NCBI GenBank assembly: GCA_009746045.1
Contig: RPFO01001338.1
Location: forward strand, 36,001 to 100,000
Length of the DNA: 64,000 bases
Source: Mesostigma viride
Lineage: Eukaryota > Streptophyta > Mesostigmatophyceae > Mesostigmatales > Mesostigmataceae
Reading direction: 5' to 3'
Positions 12,301-24,387 of the stretch are shown here, piece by piece. The notes beneath the pieces are model-generated. The model was not told where the DNA came from. It saw nothing but the letters and a program-made list of their open reading frames with translations, and searched no databases. Both the position numbers and the translations under genes were made by a program. Every line of letters starts with the position of its first letter. Position 1 is the first letter of the stretch.

Positions 12301-12446
12301 GCACGGAAGCCTGTACGATCTCAAAATTCCGACGACTTGTGCCCAACGGTAAAAGGCGAAAAGGACACCCGTCGATCACGAGTTATCCACTGAAATGTAC
12401 GGAAAGTTACGGCGTACGGACCACAGGATGCCCGATGGTTTTTAAT
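9393..12446 (+). repeat. ~3.05-kb long inverted repeat, left copy
   Basis: Starts near ACAAGCTTTAAGG plus a G10 run followed by ATGCTTCGCAT, and ends at GATGGTTTTTAAT. The whole block recurs in reverse orientation at 51906-54961. The first third is C-rich tandem sequence (CACCCACCCGGAG units, 9580-10700). The rest is three diverged modules built from the same pieces: GTCACTCTAGTAGGCGACCC, GACAGGTGGCAAGT, AATGTCGCGAGACGAC with AAAGATGCGAGCGAGTGAACG, TACGG-GTCTTCG, and GATCCGCCACAGGATGCCCG. No stable ORF with a protein signature was found, so it is probably a non-autonomous or terminal part of a mobile element. The two copies differ mainly in homopolymer lengths and small indels, suggesting recent spread. 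Confidence 0.8.
11893..11924. repeat. 32-bp perfect palindrome
   Basis: TACCAACCTACGACGA followed immediately by its exact reverse complement. The same palindrome occurs at 52428-52459 in the inverted partner. Confidence 0.9.
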
Positions 12447-12448
12447 CT

Positions 12449-12641
12449 GGCGGAGCCAATTTTCGGAAGAACCGTTAGGTTCGCCAGAATTGGCGAAGCT
12501 TATAAGGCCGTACACGTGAGAAAACATAGGAATAGGGGATGAAAATCCGTCAATCCATCCATCCATACATACATACATCCACCGAATTTGTCCCGAATTT
12601 GCAAGCATAAGGGTGAGGTTCTTCCGAAAATTGGCTCCGCC
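12449..12641. mobile_element. 193-bp foldback/MITE-like element
   Basis: Perfect 25-bp terminal inverted repeats start GGCGGAGCCAATTTTCGG (12449-12473) and end at 12617-12641. The inside carries a second small palindrome (TTCGCCAGAATTGGCGAA) and CATC/CATA microsatellite. It abuts the end of the left 3-kb repeat; in the other copy TTTTTAAT continues directly as ATAGTTGATA, a sequence found here only at about 12683. No clear target duplication was found. Confidence 0.65.
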
Positions 12642-13546
12642 GTAGAGTTTCAACGGGCAAGTTGCAAACACGCACGTTACTTGATATAGTTGATATCGGT
12701 TCCCCCCCTCATGCTGATGCAAGGCTGAAAATCTCCGAAAATCTCTGATCGCGATCTGATCCTCGATTCCTGTCCCCGTGATCGCCATCCGGAACTGGGA
12801 GATGAGATGATGAACTGCAGGCGTAATCTAGGGTGGCACACACCGAGAGAAAGTGCAGATGAGCTGCAGCATGCATATCCGTGACTCTTTCCTGACGTCC
12901 TACAGTACGGTACTGTCTGTATGACTCCTGTCGGCTGCTCATCAGTCCTGACAAAATGCCCAGGGTGGCGCGGCGTGACCTAGGCCCTTATTGATTCGCC
13001 GATACTGCAGAAAAGACCGGCGTGGGGATTACGCTGAACTGGACTTGAACCCCTTGGTTGAAAATCTTCCTCGCTGATGACCTGTCGCCCCTTCTCGCTG
13101 TACAGCATCATATCGCTGAATCCGGCCAGATAGATTGATAGCGAGGCTGGCCAACTCAACTAACATTTATTATTGTTCCGCTTTTTCCATGGACCTGAGA
13201 ACATGTAAGGACACCTGTCACGACATGCGCTTTCGTTTGGAAAAACAGAATTGTCTGGCCGTCATGATGTGTTGACTGCGTCAGGATAACAGCAATATCT
13301 CACCGGAAAGTGGCGACAACTGTGGCGGGATCTGCTCAATGAATCTTTGATCAGACCGGCAGTCACCGCTGCGTGAATACCTCGCGTCAAGCTAGCCCAG
13401 TTGTCGCGACTGGAATGCGGAACTGACAAAGAGCCCAATCAGTCAGTGGTGAAAAGCTCGTCCAAGCGTCCATGGCACTACAATTTACAAATCAGCAACA
13501 TGAACTGCAAGATGAGATGAATTGAGGAGAAAAGAGCTGCTGGCAT
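12642..13546. other. upstream region of the GT32 gene
   Basis: No exon is supported. The promoter and 5' leader of the glycosyltransferase presumably lie at its right end, but I see no diagnostic core element. Confidence 0.4.
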
Positions 13547-16134
13547 ATGCGTGCCACTGCAACAACCAACTGCATGCACTCGGGCAGCTTGAATTCAGTC
13601 GGCACTCTGCAAGCTGCCCTTCTCACAAGGGTATTCGTCGTACTTAGTATTTGCAGCTCGTTTTGTTGCCTGCAGCTTCTACCAGTGGTAGCGATCAGGC
13701 CACTGGCGCCGACACTCGTCGTCGACGCCGCCGGACGTGACTCGGAAACCAGCTTGTTGTTCTCGCCTCTGTTTCAGCGGGCCGGGAGTTTGCTACAAAA
13801 GGTCGGCTTGGAAGAATGGACGGCGGTCCAGAACGCTGCTGATGTTCATCGACGTGAGCTTAGCAGAAAATTAGATAATGTACTATACGCGATCGCGAGC
13901 CTTCTTATCCCCACGTGCACGTCTGCAGCTGGCATGCGCAGCTCGACGCCGCGGTCTACTAACGTTCTAGGCGCCAGGACGCCATATTCACCCTGCATAA
14001 CTCCTTCAAGTGCAGAAGACAATAAACGAGCCTCGCACAATCTTCGCATGCGCAGGCGTCGCCGTCTGCGAGAATTGCTGGCTACCAGGAAACAAACCTG
14101 CACGTGTACGTGTGAGTGCGAAGACGGCGTTCCGACGTCTCAGGAAGCTCACCACCAAGCTGCAGTAGATGCGGCGCCGGTCGCGAACGTCCCGCACGTC
14201 GACGTGGACGTCGCGGATAATGATATTAATGGGAATATTGACGCCGACGTCATTTCGGATTACTCGAACTATACGGCACGCCGTGACGAACATTGGAAGG
14301 AGAACGGGACCAATGGAATGATTCCGCACGTACTTCATAGAGTATTCACGAGCCGGCGAGTCACCCAGCGCTTCCGCGAGGTGCTGGACAAAGCGGGTCA
14401 AGTCGACCCTTCTTTGGAGTTCACGTTTGCGGATTTCCCGACCGCGGAGGCCTACATTAGCGCGAGATGTGGGCCCCGTATCGCGTGGGCGTTTCGCATG
14501 CTACTTCCGGGTGCTTACAAAGCAGATCTGTACAGGTACGGATACCACTGCTGCCGGTCATGCATCATTAGCAAACTTAGATGGTCTGATGTGATAAAAA
14601 TGAAAATGTGTCAATTCTGTCTTTCGACATACGCTTTAGCACGAACTATAATAGTGGTTCTGGCCGCCCCGCGCAGTGGCTTTTCCGAGCCCAAAATGCC
14701 CGCCCACCTGCGCCCGGTACAGCCCGACGCGTGGTTAATGAACTGAAGTGAATGGAACAGGCTTCCCTGGTGGATTTTATGCATATTATTTAAATCCAGG
14801 CTTTCCCTAGGTGTCCCCGGCCTGCAATGAGACCTCATGCGTTGTGGCCGGCCGATAGGTTGGACCGTCAAGTAATCTGCGGGGGACCTGATCACTAGTT
14901 GACTGGGTACATATGTCTTTGATATACCATGCAAATAACAATCCGTAGCAGCACGTGCAATTAATCATTGGCCGAGTTGAGCTTTGTTGACTTGCTTACA
15001 TGCTGACCTGGCATCGGTCTGCATCCATGCATGCACGTACGCTCGGTACGCCGGGCATGGGACGTGCAACGAGTGATTAATCCTGCACGCTGCCACCCGG
15101 CACGTTGCGCTAGAACTGTCTCGATGGTACTGATTAACACAATGCTCTCAATCTCAGTGGGTGGTGCTGCACTGATGGTCTTCTTGGTACCCACGTATCC
15201 CGCACGTCGATCGCTAAAAAAAAAATCCCTAAAGCTTACTGCAATAACAGGTTCGACTTAAGTCTCAGAGCATTGATCGCATGCAATGGCCACATCAGTT
15301 GTCAATGCCATGATGCTGATTCGTGCGCTGCGGCCTGCGTCATATGATGGTCATGCATGCTTAATATATATTCATTGAGAATGATAAATTACGGAGGATA
15401 TATATATCCGCCTAGTTGCCTCACTACGTCTGCTCCCTTGCCCCACACGTACTTGGCGTGCTCCCTTGCCTCACATAACTCGGCGCGGCAGGTGCTGCGT
15501 GCTGTACGCCGAGGGCGGATACTACGCCGACATCGGCATGCAGCTCATGGCGCCTGTGGCCTCCTTTGTCAACGACAACGCCACCTTTGTCGTCGCCGTG
15601 GACCCGGGACTGCCTGGCCGTGGCCTCCTGAACGGGTTCCTCGGCAGCGTGCGCGGCCACCCGGTGATGCGTGAGATGATGGTCCAGATCGTGCGCCACG
15701 TGGAGGCGTGCTGGTACACGGACGACCAAACGGTCATCGGCGCGCTGGCGGTGTCCGGACCGGAGCTCTTGGGCCGTGTCGTCCGCGAGATTTACGGCGA
15801 CATTGTGTTTTCGCCGGGGTTCAACGATACCAGCGGTATTCAGTTGCTCCCCGCGGACAAGGACACGCCGGCGGCGGGGCTCACGATCCACGTGAGGGAC
15901 CCTGTGGACTATTCAAAGGAGATTGTGAGGGATAAGTTCCCGGGCCAGACGGACGAATTCCGCCGCATGGGGTACATGGTGCGTGGCGCCGAGCACTACA
16001 GCATCCTGTGGGCCGAGCGGAAGGTGTACAGCGCATTGCACAATTGCCCACGGCCGAACGAGCCTGAGTCCTCATACTTCCACCAGATATCAATAGTGCC
16101 TGTCGACATGCCGGTCCGGCCTGGCCATGCATGA
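13547..16134 (+). CDS. GT32-type Golgi glycosyltransferase, two exons
   Basis: Exon 1 is 13547-14535 and exon 2 is 15492-16134. The intron 14536-15491 (956 bp) has donor AG/GTACGG and acceptor GCGGCAG, joining within an Arg codon to give KADLYR plus CCVLYAEGGYYADIG, 543 aa in all. The N-terminus has a hydrophobic stretch at about residues 24-50, as in a type II Golgi anchor or signal peptide. A low-complexity stem follows (Cys/Thr-rich near 190, Asp-rich near 220-245). The catalytic part has IPHVLHRVF, FRMLLPGAYKADLYR and GGYYADIG, matching the DXD-containing sugar-transferase (GT32/OCH1-like) pattern. Enzymes of this family move a sugar from a nucleotide-sugar to a glycan in the Golgi. The second acidic residue of the usual DXD is Gly here (ADIG). 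Exon 1 read through the intron would stop at 14746, so splicing is required. Confidence 0.85.
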
Positions 16135-16207
16135 TAATAAGCGTACCGAACTGTTTCGGAAACTATTAGTATTATTAATTCTGGCACATTGATATCCACC
16201 GCGATCT

Positions 16208-16515
16208 CTGCATATATATTAATAATATAATTACTTACAGCAGAGTGAAATCACTCAAACCAAAGCAAACGCCCAGCTATAAACCTCTATACAGAGCCAT
16301 GTCAAATCTCTATACTACGATAAGACCAATGGAAACTCCTAACGGGAGGAACCTCATAGCCCTGCTGCACCGCAAAATCAGCCCGCGTACGGCGGAGCAT
16401 GATGTCAGCCATGGCCCGAGTCAGCGCCACCGACAAGCGCTGACGCCAATATGACGTCCAGGTCCGCGCCGACCATGAGGCCCACTGGCCCTCCAGGTCC
16501 AGCCTGCATATATAT
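16208..16515 (-). mobile_element. 3'-end fragment of the RING/RT/RLE retrotransposon
   Basis: 16220-16503 matches the 3' terminus of the element at 25224-29254 (end of the RLE domain plus 3' UTR) in reverse orientation. It is flanked by a 12-bp target duplication CTGCATATATAT at 16208-16219 and 16504-16515. Severe 5' truncation with a TA-rich duplication is the expected product of target-primed reverse transcription. Confidence 0.85.
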
Positions 16516-17935
16516 ATCCCTTGTTAGCGTTGGCTTTGTTTATTTTTACGTGGGCGCCTTAACTGACGCCGGCCTGGCAGCTAGCTGACCATGGAAGTTG
16601 GATGGCGCTGATCGAGTCCCGCTGATGGTGTCGTTGATTGGCCCCCGAGCAGCCAGCTAGCTCCAAAATCCTTAGCTGGCTGCTGGATGCCGGCTCACCA
16701 GTGCGTCAGTCATGCACTTCAGCGCCACCGGCCAGTTCCATTAATGTGTCTGCAATTAACACATATAGGATGCATATGCCCGCACACACACATTTGATGC
16801 GATGGGCAACCAGAATTAGTGACAAGATCGAGTCCCTGAAGTGCATTATGGAGCCAGGTGCATAATTACAGAAAATGGGGGAGATTATTATGGGATCGAG
16901 ATTATGGGATCCAGTCTGGACATTACAGTAGAGGACAGCTCGGATGAGGATTACATCCCCATCTAGTGCTTAACGGTTGGGGGATGATGCAGACGATATT
17001 TGTGTAATTATAGTTTCTAATGAGATTAGCATAGTACTCCGTGGCATGCCTTTGCGCATGACACGCAAGTACTTACTTACTTTACTGGACATTGAAATGC
17101 ACGTTGGCGCGCGGGGCGCGCCGCGGCAGTGGGCGGCACAATATAATTCATGCAGTGCATGATCTTGCCCTGTGGGGGCCAGCAGAAGTTTGCAGAGCTC
17201 GCGACAAGCTCCTTCATCATTCCAATTAGGGAGGCAGGGTCGACTTCCGTGGCATGCAGCTTACTTTGGTAGGAGGCCTACAGGAGCTGCATGTAGGACT
17301 TCGGAGCTGCATATGCACGTTGTTTTGTCTCAGTGCCAGCTCCAGCCCCCCTAAACCATTAATAAATTAAATTAAATTGGAACATATCTCCGTTGGGAGT
17401 ACATATAGCACATATCCCCGAGGAACAAGATGATGGAGAAGCCAAGTGGGCTCAGGTCATAGCTACATAGAGGACAAAGCCCCCTAGCTCCGGCCGTGGG
17501 GAAGCGCCCGCGTGTTTGTAAACGATCGAGGGAAGCATACTAGACAACCCCTGGCCGGGGGGTACGGGAAAATGGGATTTGAGACATACATCATGCAATA
17601 TGGACCACTTATACAAATCAGAAGGCCCTGGAATTTCAAAGGCAGTTACTTTATATCACAGGCATGCCATCAATGCATTCACAACATGACATGCCGCCAC
17701 AGAGCTGCACAAGCCAGCTAGCAAAAAGTCCAAAGTAGCTCAGTCCGTTTAATAGGATCGACTGAGTTTTTTTGGGGGGGGGGCTAGCACAACCGTTTTG
17801 GTTTCCTATCCCAATGTGGCATAAAACATCATAGCTGGCCACACATGCATCCTCCACCAACACATTTCCAGCATATAAAACAGCAGCTCATGCTATATAA
17901 TGCTGTAAATCTCATGCCATTGGGCATAAAGCACT
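16516..17935. other. gene-free stretch with dispersed-repeat debris
   Basis: No exon supported. The stretch 16915-17060 (GTAGAGGACAGCTC..., GAGATTAGCAT-GTAGTACTCC-like) is similar to parts of 60665-61290, indicating a shared dispersed repeat. Confidence 0.45.
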
Positions 17936-18676
17936 ACTAAAAAGAAGGATTCAGCCGTGTTCAGCCCGTCTCACGGTGCGAGACTGAACAAGTCTCGCGT
18001 GCAGACACGTGTGTAGTACTCCTACACACAGATCTCGAGTGATTTATCTAGTACCAAATCCGAAAGGCTTGCATCACTCCCCGGACAGGAGAACTTTTGC
18101 GGATGTAAGTTGGCGATGCCATGGTAACCGGAGACGTCCGTCCTATAGTCAGCAAAATTGGTGCGAGAGGTCCCCAGTTCGATTCCGGTCGGATTCATTT
18201 GCAGATCGCGTTTTCCGCGTTTTCCGCGGCCTGGCACTGAACGCAAAGGTTTTCACCTTTGCGGAGTGTCTGATCAGAATATACGCTTGGCTGATTTCGA
18301 TAGTACCGGCTACGCCCCCTTCTACTAAAAAGAAGGATTCAGCCGTGTTCAGCCCGTCTCACGGTGCGAGACTGAACAAGTCTCGCGTGCAGACACGTGT
18401 GTAGTACTCCTACACACAGATCTCGAGTGATTTATCTAGTACCAAATCCGAAAGGCTTGCATCACTCCCCGGACAGGAGAACTTTTGCGGATGACTGTAG
18501 GTGTAAGTTGGCGATGCCATGGTAACCGGAGACGTCCGTCCTATAGTCAGCAAAATTGGTGCGAGAGGTCCCCAGTTCGATTCCGGTCGGATTCATTTGC
18601 AGATCGCGTTTTCCGCGTTTTCCGCGGCCTGGCACTGAACGCAAAGGTTTTCACCTTTGCGGAGTGTCTGATCAAA
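17936..18676 (+). repeat. dimer of a ~390-bp dispersed repeat (SINE- or MITE-like)
   Basis: Two head-to-tail units, each beginning CTACTAAAAAGAAGGATTC and containing a hairpin (GTCTCACGGTGCGAGAC), CGTGCAGACACGTGTGTAG and a core ending GCGGAGTGTCTGATCA. The core holds a tRNA-like box: TATAGTCAGCAAAATTGG resembles an A box and CAGTTCGATTCC resembles a B box, flanked by TCCGTCC and GGTCGGA. The spacing is too short for a complete tRNA. The second unit has a 10-bp difference (GACTGTAGGT). The same dimer with the same linker is at 39723-40305. Confidence 0.65.
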
Positions 18677-18809
18677 ATAAAGCACATGTAGAAGGCACAT
18701 GCAAGGACTCAGCTTATTACCAACGTACCCTATACGCTACAAACAACTTCAAAAATACAAGGAAAAAGGAAAGAAACAAAATTAACAACTTGCTGATGCT
18801 TCAATGCAA

Positions 18810-19120
18810 GCAGATCCCAGCGTGCAGACACGTGTGTAGTACTCCTACACACAGATCTCGAGTGATTTATCTAGTACCAAATCCGACAGGCTTGCATCAC
18901 TCCCCGGACAGGAGAACTTTTGCGGATGACTGTAGGTGTAAGTTGGCGATGCCATGGTAACCGGAGACGTCCGTCCTATAGTCAGCAAAATTGGTGCGAG
19001 AGGTCCCCAGTTCGATTCCGGTCGGATTCATTTGCAGATCGCGTTTTCCGCGTTTTCCGCGGCCTGGCACTGAACGCAAAGGTTTTCACCTTTGCGGAGT
19101 GTCTGATCAGAAGATCCCAG
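18810..19120 (+). mobile_element. single copy of the same ~0.3-kb repeat with target duplication
   Basis: The body 18819-19111 starts CGTGCAGACACGTGTG and ends GTGTCTGATCAGA. It is flanked by AGATCCCAG at 18810-18818 and 19112-19120, a 9-bp duplication that fixes the mobile unit at about 293 bp. CAGACAC near the start and GTGTCTG near the end are a short inverted repeat, so it could be a MITE rather than a SINE, despite the tRNA-like box inside. Confidence 0.7.
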
Positions 19121-19514
19121 GCATCTCTATGTCTCTAACACACAGCAAACACACGAAAAGAAGGCGGACTTGGCCAGCATGCATGCCTAGAACTAGTGCG
19201 GGGCAGAAAAACATTCGCCCTGAGGTGTTAAAGCAACGGAAAGCATCGTATCATCACAACAAACATTATTACAAACGATATCTGTCGTTGTACCAGCATT
19301 CATGTTGCAGCATACGCTGAAAGCAGTCAAAACTCGTCCAAAATCTGGCCGAGGTAACAATACTACCCAGCCATCACAAGCCTATCCACAGAAGCAATAA
19401 AGCAACAAAAAGACACTCATAAAAAGCCTCGATTATAGCCCCGAGACTTGTATAGAAACAATACATGACACATGCGCGGTCACTGAGACATGATAAAAGG
19501 CTAATTTAACGTAC

Positions 19515-19784
19515 CTGGTCGAAACCGCATATTACCTTGTTTGCGGGAGCTAGCACGCCCACCCGGCCCACGAGCGTAGCCTCAATAATGTCCTGGCCGC
19601 CGTTGATGATCAACTGTGCTAGAGACAACGTAACTAACTCATCCATGCGCAAAAATCCGAACTTTTCCTGCCGAGCAACAAGTAGTTCTACTAGGGCTTG
19701 CACTGTCATCGCCTGGCCGCTCACGCGATTTGCTGCGCCGCCACATAACCTCGGAACATGTCTAGGCATTTGTAAATGATGCAC
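19515..19784 (-). CDS. hypothetical exon
   Basis: Not recognised. The minus strand reads an amphipathic, balanced sequence including MTVQALVELLVARQEKFGF and LAQLIINGGQDIIEATLVGR, ending at a consensus donor (CCAG/GTACGT). An alternative donor AAG/GTAATA lies slightly upstream. The 5' limit is unclear; an ATG is available at 19784. No partner exons were found nearby, so it may be a fragment. Confidence 0.35.
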
Positions 19785-22700
19785 GGCTACGCAAATAGCA
19801 TTTGTAAGACCTAGGGATGATGCCTACAAAGTTTCAGTCGAATACGTCAAGCCATGCTCGCGCCCCAGTCAGTTGTTTGTGCCACCATAGCCGCGGACGT
19901 GAATAATTTTCAGTATTCACGTCGTCCTCGTTTGGCCATGGTACCCCCCGGCCCCACTTTCCTTGACCATAGGTCCCTGTCCAGGTGTTCAAAAGTAGTA
20001 AACCAGGGGTGCATGAGAATCTACAAATCTAGATCTCACACAACACCTAAAATCGGTCCGTCCGGTTACATGAGATCCTGGGAATTTTGGCGCGAACGCG
20101 TCGCGTTGAGGACGACGGGACCAGAAAAATTCCACCTCGCATGGCTGTCGACCCTATGTCCGCCGGAATATCAGTCAAAAGTCAATTATGCATGTTAAGT
20201 CGCTGCGATGGATGCAAACGACGCGTAAACTCTCCTGCTTTGCGATGATGCATGGTAGATATTATTCGCGTATGTTCATGCGTCAAAATAATTCGCAAAC
20301 TGAGACGCTGATTTTTTGTGTCGGCCAGATCTGGAATTGGCAGCGAAAATGCATGTTTATTAATTGTGGGGGAAACTTTTTTGTTGGAAGCTCACAATTC
20401 CCAAAAGGTGGAATCCGAATGGGCTTCAAGTCTACTTTCACGAGCGCTAATCAGTTTTTCGAGAAACGAATCACATTTTCCAGGCTGTCGCATTACCTGC
20501 CGGCAGGTCAGATTTTGCTGTTTTCAGTGACGTTTACGACCGTCCTTGCTTGATGCGTTTCTTCCTTTTTTTCGGCTCACGGCATGGCGGGGCTTGTTCC
20601 AACATGCCTGCGGAGGTGTAAGCTGTGTAGCCATGATTTAAAAGTCACATATTGCTCTCGCGCCACCATCTGTTACTGCTCGACACTGCAAGAAACACTG
20701 GTTGCCTGCTCGCAACGCAAGCACAAGCACGACAACGGTGCCCTAATCCACATCCAGGCGTGTATTTCCGAGAAAAACTTCAGGCTTTTGTCGCGGCATA
20801 CCTTCGGTGTTCCAAGCCGTTCACCGCTCCCCGAAATAGTCTTATGACTCGCTTTTATAGCATTGTGGGTTCGCGTCCGCCATCTCCGCCGGGTGCTGAC
20901 ACGAGATGTTCGCGCTGAACCTGGACTGCAAGGTCGCCCGCTACCGGTTAGCTGTACGTATTTAGCAAGCTCTGGATGATATTGTCATGGTTTTGGTGCA
21001 GGAAGGTGCTGTGGGGGGGTCTATCTCACCTCTTTACCTAGCTTTCCTCCTCCTAGCTTGACAGCTAAGTTTGCATCAGGAAGTCATGCTTGTTGACAAA
21101 GCTCGATGGATATAAACCTTGGGATGTGCTGTGAAGGTGTTAGCATGCTTGCTTGAAGAATTGAATGCGTATTTGTGCAAGCCATGGACATTTTTTATTA
21201 AGGGCAGTAGGTAGCAGCCACGTTCTTATTCAATTGTGTCAGGACGTCTATGTTGCCTTTACTGCACTCTGTCCTAGAGGAGTTTGATGCCACTGTAGAT
21301 GACTATGACCAGTGGGGTGGTGAGGATGGGCCGGTGTGCTGGGGTGAGCCTGAAGGGCACCTTGGATCACGTGACCCTTAGGCAATCATGCCAGGCTGTG
21401 CAGTTTATGGCTTGTGATGTATGGATGCAGCGGGTGAGGCAGGTTGTCGTTGCCGTGGCCTGTGTTAGTGAACTCTATCATCTTTTAACTTACCCAAAGC
21501 CCCCCTAGACCTAAACTGCCTCGCCTTCTTTGAGGGGTTGCCTTCTTTGAGGAGTGCCATGTCTTGAAAGGTTTGTTGGGGCCCTGGCATTTCAGAGTAG
21601 GTTGAGGTGGAGAGGGGTGGCACACTGCTAGGTGATGGCAGGGCCATCCATGTGATGCACCTTACGTTGGGATGGGGACCATGCATTTGTTCTTGTTGCT
21701 AGCATGGGCAGGGTGAGCGGCTGGGAGTAAGGTGTAAGTGCTACTTGCGCCACTGTCCGAAAGGGGAGCTCCATGCGGTGGGCAAACAGCGTTGCAAGCG
21801 TACACTTAACACAAATGTGGTCTGATGCACTCAGCTGACCTGCCATTTCTCTTGATGCACCAAACCACACTAAAGGCTTGATATAGCCGGTAGGAAATGC
21901 ATGTGCATGCAGTGTCAAAAGCAGAGAGGGACATTGTTAGCACATGAGTGTGATTGTAAACCGATGAGTGTGAGCCTCCCCGTGCCATCCCATGCATTTT
22001 ACACCTATTTTTGGCAATCCCCCATCATGCCGCAGTTATGCACCGCCTATGCAAGGGGGATGAATAGACAGTTCTAGGTGTGTTGAGGGATGAGATAAGG
22101 GTAAACATGAGGAGCCATGCAGGCTAAAACGGAAGGGCGATGTCAACAGTGTGTTTGCCCAGATTTTGATGTCAGGAGGGGCTGAAAGATCAGTGGCCAC
22201 GATAAACCTAGGTGGATTACATGAGAGATGACACGACCATGAGAGGGTGGTAGATGAGTTCAACTGAGAAGAGCTAGCATTACATGCACAGATTCTTAAT
22301 GACCTATGGACTGTCCAAGGGTTGGAGTTCAGTGCACGTTCCAAAGACTATGATGAGCATGACGATGATGGCAAGGGGGCGGGGGGGCGCAATTAGGACA
22401 GGCACTGATGCAGAATTATGTTGTACAGCAGCTAGGTGCTGAGCTCAATTGAATAGCAGCCCAAGCCACTGCTGTCCTTGATTGCGCTTTGTATTTCCAT
22501 GTAGCAGAGAGGCACCTGGCAGATATATATTTGGATTAGCTGCTATAAGACACGCACAGCAGGGGTGCCCAGCAGAGTGGGCCAAGTACTGCAAAGGAGA
22601 TTGTGTGTGCTGCCGAGCGGGGCCCGTTTAGAAAAGAGACTGGTCAGCCGACAGGCACGACTGGTCAGCCAAGCTCCCCTTCTTGAGGCTTGTAGGCACT

Positions 22701-24387
22701 ATGGTGCTTGTTCCGAATGCCAGCATCTACTGTGATTGATGGTGATTTTGTCCCTTGATGATGATCGCTTTTTTAGTCTGTGTTGGCTAATGTATCCAGC
22801 CCCAGTGGCATGTATATGAATCCCATGACAGCCATGACGATAATTGAGTGAAGAATGCAAAGTTTTCCAAGACAATGGCGCAGAATATGGAGTATTTTTG
22901 CAAAAATCGCTCTATTTCTGCTTGCATCCGTCACTTTTAGTGGGCCGGCAGTGGTCCTAATATGTCCAACTTGTGTTCTAGTGTAAATTCAAGTATTGTG
23001 CTATTAATGTGACGAATTCTGGCATGATTGGGCCGCATATGTGCTGGCAGGGGCTTCATAAGTTTGAAAATAATGCACTAAAACGGTGTTTTGGCTCATG
23101 TATGCCAGAATTATAGCACATAGTTTGGTCCTACATTGCATACTTAAGGGCGGGTTTTGTCTTTGGATATAAATTAATAAGCATGACCATTTCCAGCTGA
23201 ATTGGACTACATTTACTACTTGTGTGAGGCTGCTATGCCTCCTTATGCCTGGAAAACATCGTTTTTTGCACTTTTCCACGTCACGGTTTGATGCTAAAAA
23301 TAGGTCAGTTGGCTCCCCAATTTATGTGATGTGAACAGGGTCCTAGGGGGACCTTAAGTCCAGAATGGCACCCCGATCTGACTATATGTGTGGGAGATAT
23401 GACCCCATGTAACAAAAAAGGCCGTTTTTAGGTGATGTGACAGCTGGTCCAGACAGAATCTCAAAAAGTTTGCTAGAATCTGAGCTAGTTCTGCCACAAA
23501 CTCGGTCCGTTTTATAGGACTGAGAAAAACTCAGTCCTTCAAAACGGACCGAGTGAGTACCATTTAACCCCTAAATGGGCGGAAATGCTGCCGATAAATC
23601 GGCAGTAACTCACCTATTTTGTAAACCAGCCCCTGTACAACCTAGCAATATCCAATGGCTGTCCTTGGGGGGCAAGCGTGTCCATGAGTTGCCCTAAGCC
23701 GTGATATATCACAACCTCACATATATTCATCGTAGGCCATGTATAACTGCCGTCAAAGTCAGGGGGGTCAAGACGAGCGTTTTCATTTTTGGTAGAATGT
23801 GCATTTTGAATTATGTTGTAAGAGCTAGGCACCTACCACTTCAGGGATGATAAACAATTAGTTGCTGAACAGTTTGAGCCATTTGGGTCATCATTTGGGT
23901 GGGTATACCAGCAGTTACACCCAGTACAGGCCATAGGAGTACCGTTGGTAAAAAGCAACCAAGGGGGTAGGAGTGGGCATACTACCTACTAATACCTACT
24001 AATATGGCCCCCAACCATGCCACACAATACATTTCCCTTCCACAATGATGGGGAAACATAACTGCATCATCACACTGCCCTTACATGGCACCTATGTGCA
24101 GGTGCCACCTTGTCCATGCACGTAGGTAACGTGGTACGGATACCCTACGCAAGGCATGCATTCTAGGAGGCAGCCACCAACAAACTAGTGATTTTAAGCC
24201 TATTTCAGTTTGCCCTAGCAAGGATAAACTAGGCCTAAGCTGCTATAGCTTGCCAGGTGATGGCCAGCACACCTGGTGGCACATGCTGACAATGGGAAGC
24301 TTCTACTCACCGGTTACATGCTTGATGATGCCACAGAGACCAGCCAACTGCCTCACACTCATGCAATATGTGTGTGGGAAATGTATA
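19785..24387. other. long gene-free stretch
   Basis: About 4.6 kb with no supported exon. It holds AT-rich unique-looking DNA, a short hairpin at 23501-23553 and no clear transposon ends. Confidence 0.4.
23501..23553. repeat. 53-nt hairpin, 24-nt arms
   Basis: The arms CTCGGTCCGTTTT-AT-AGGACTGAG and CTCAGTCCT-TC-AAAACGGACCGAG pair at 22 of 24 positions around an AAAAA loop. It could be a tiny foldback element or a small-RNA precursor. A related half-motif occurs near 17740. Confidence 0.6.

Noticed and set aside
13030-13075. B-box-like GGTTCAAGTCC on the minus strand as a tRNA gene
   Set aside because: No A box at the right distance and no acceptor or anticodon stem could be folded.
18126-18190. 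A functional tRNA gene in the dispersed repeat
   Set aside because: The anticodon arm is missing and the T-stem has mismatches; the sequence is repeated identically in all copies of a mobile repeat.
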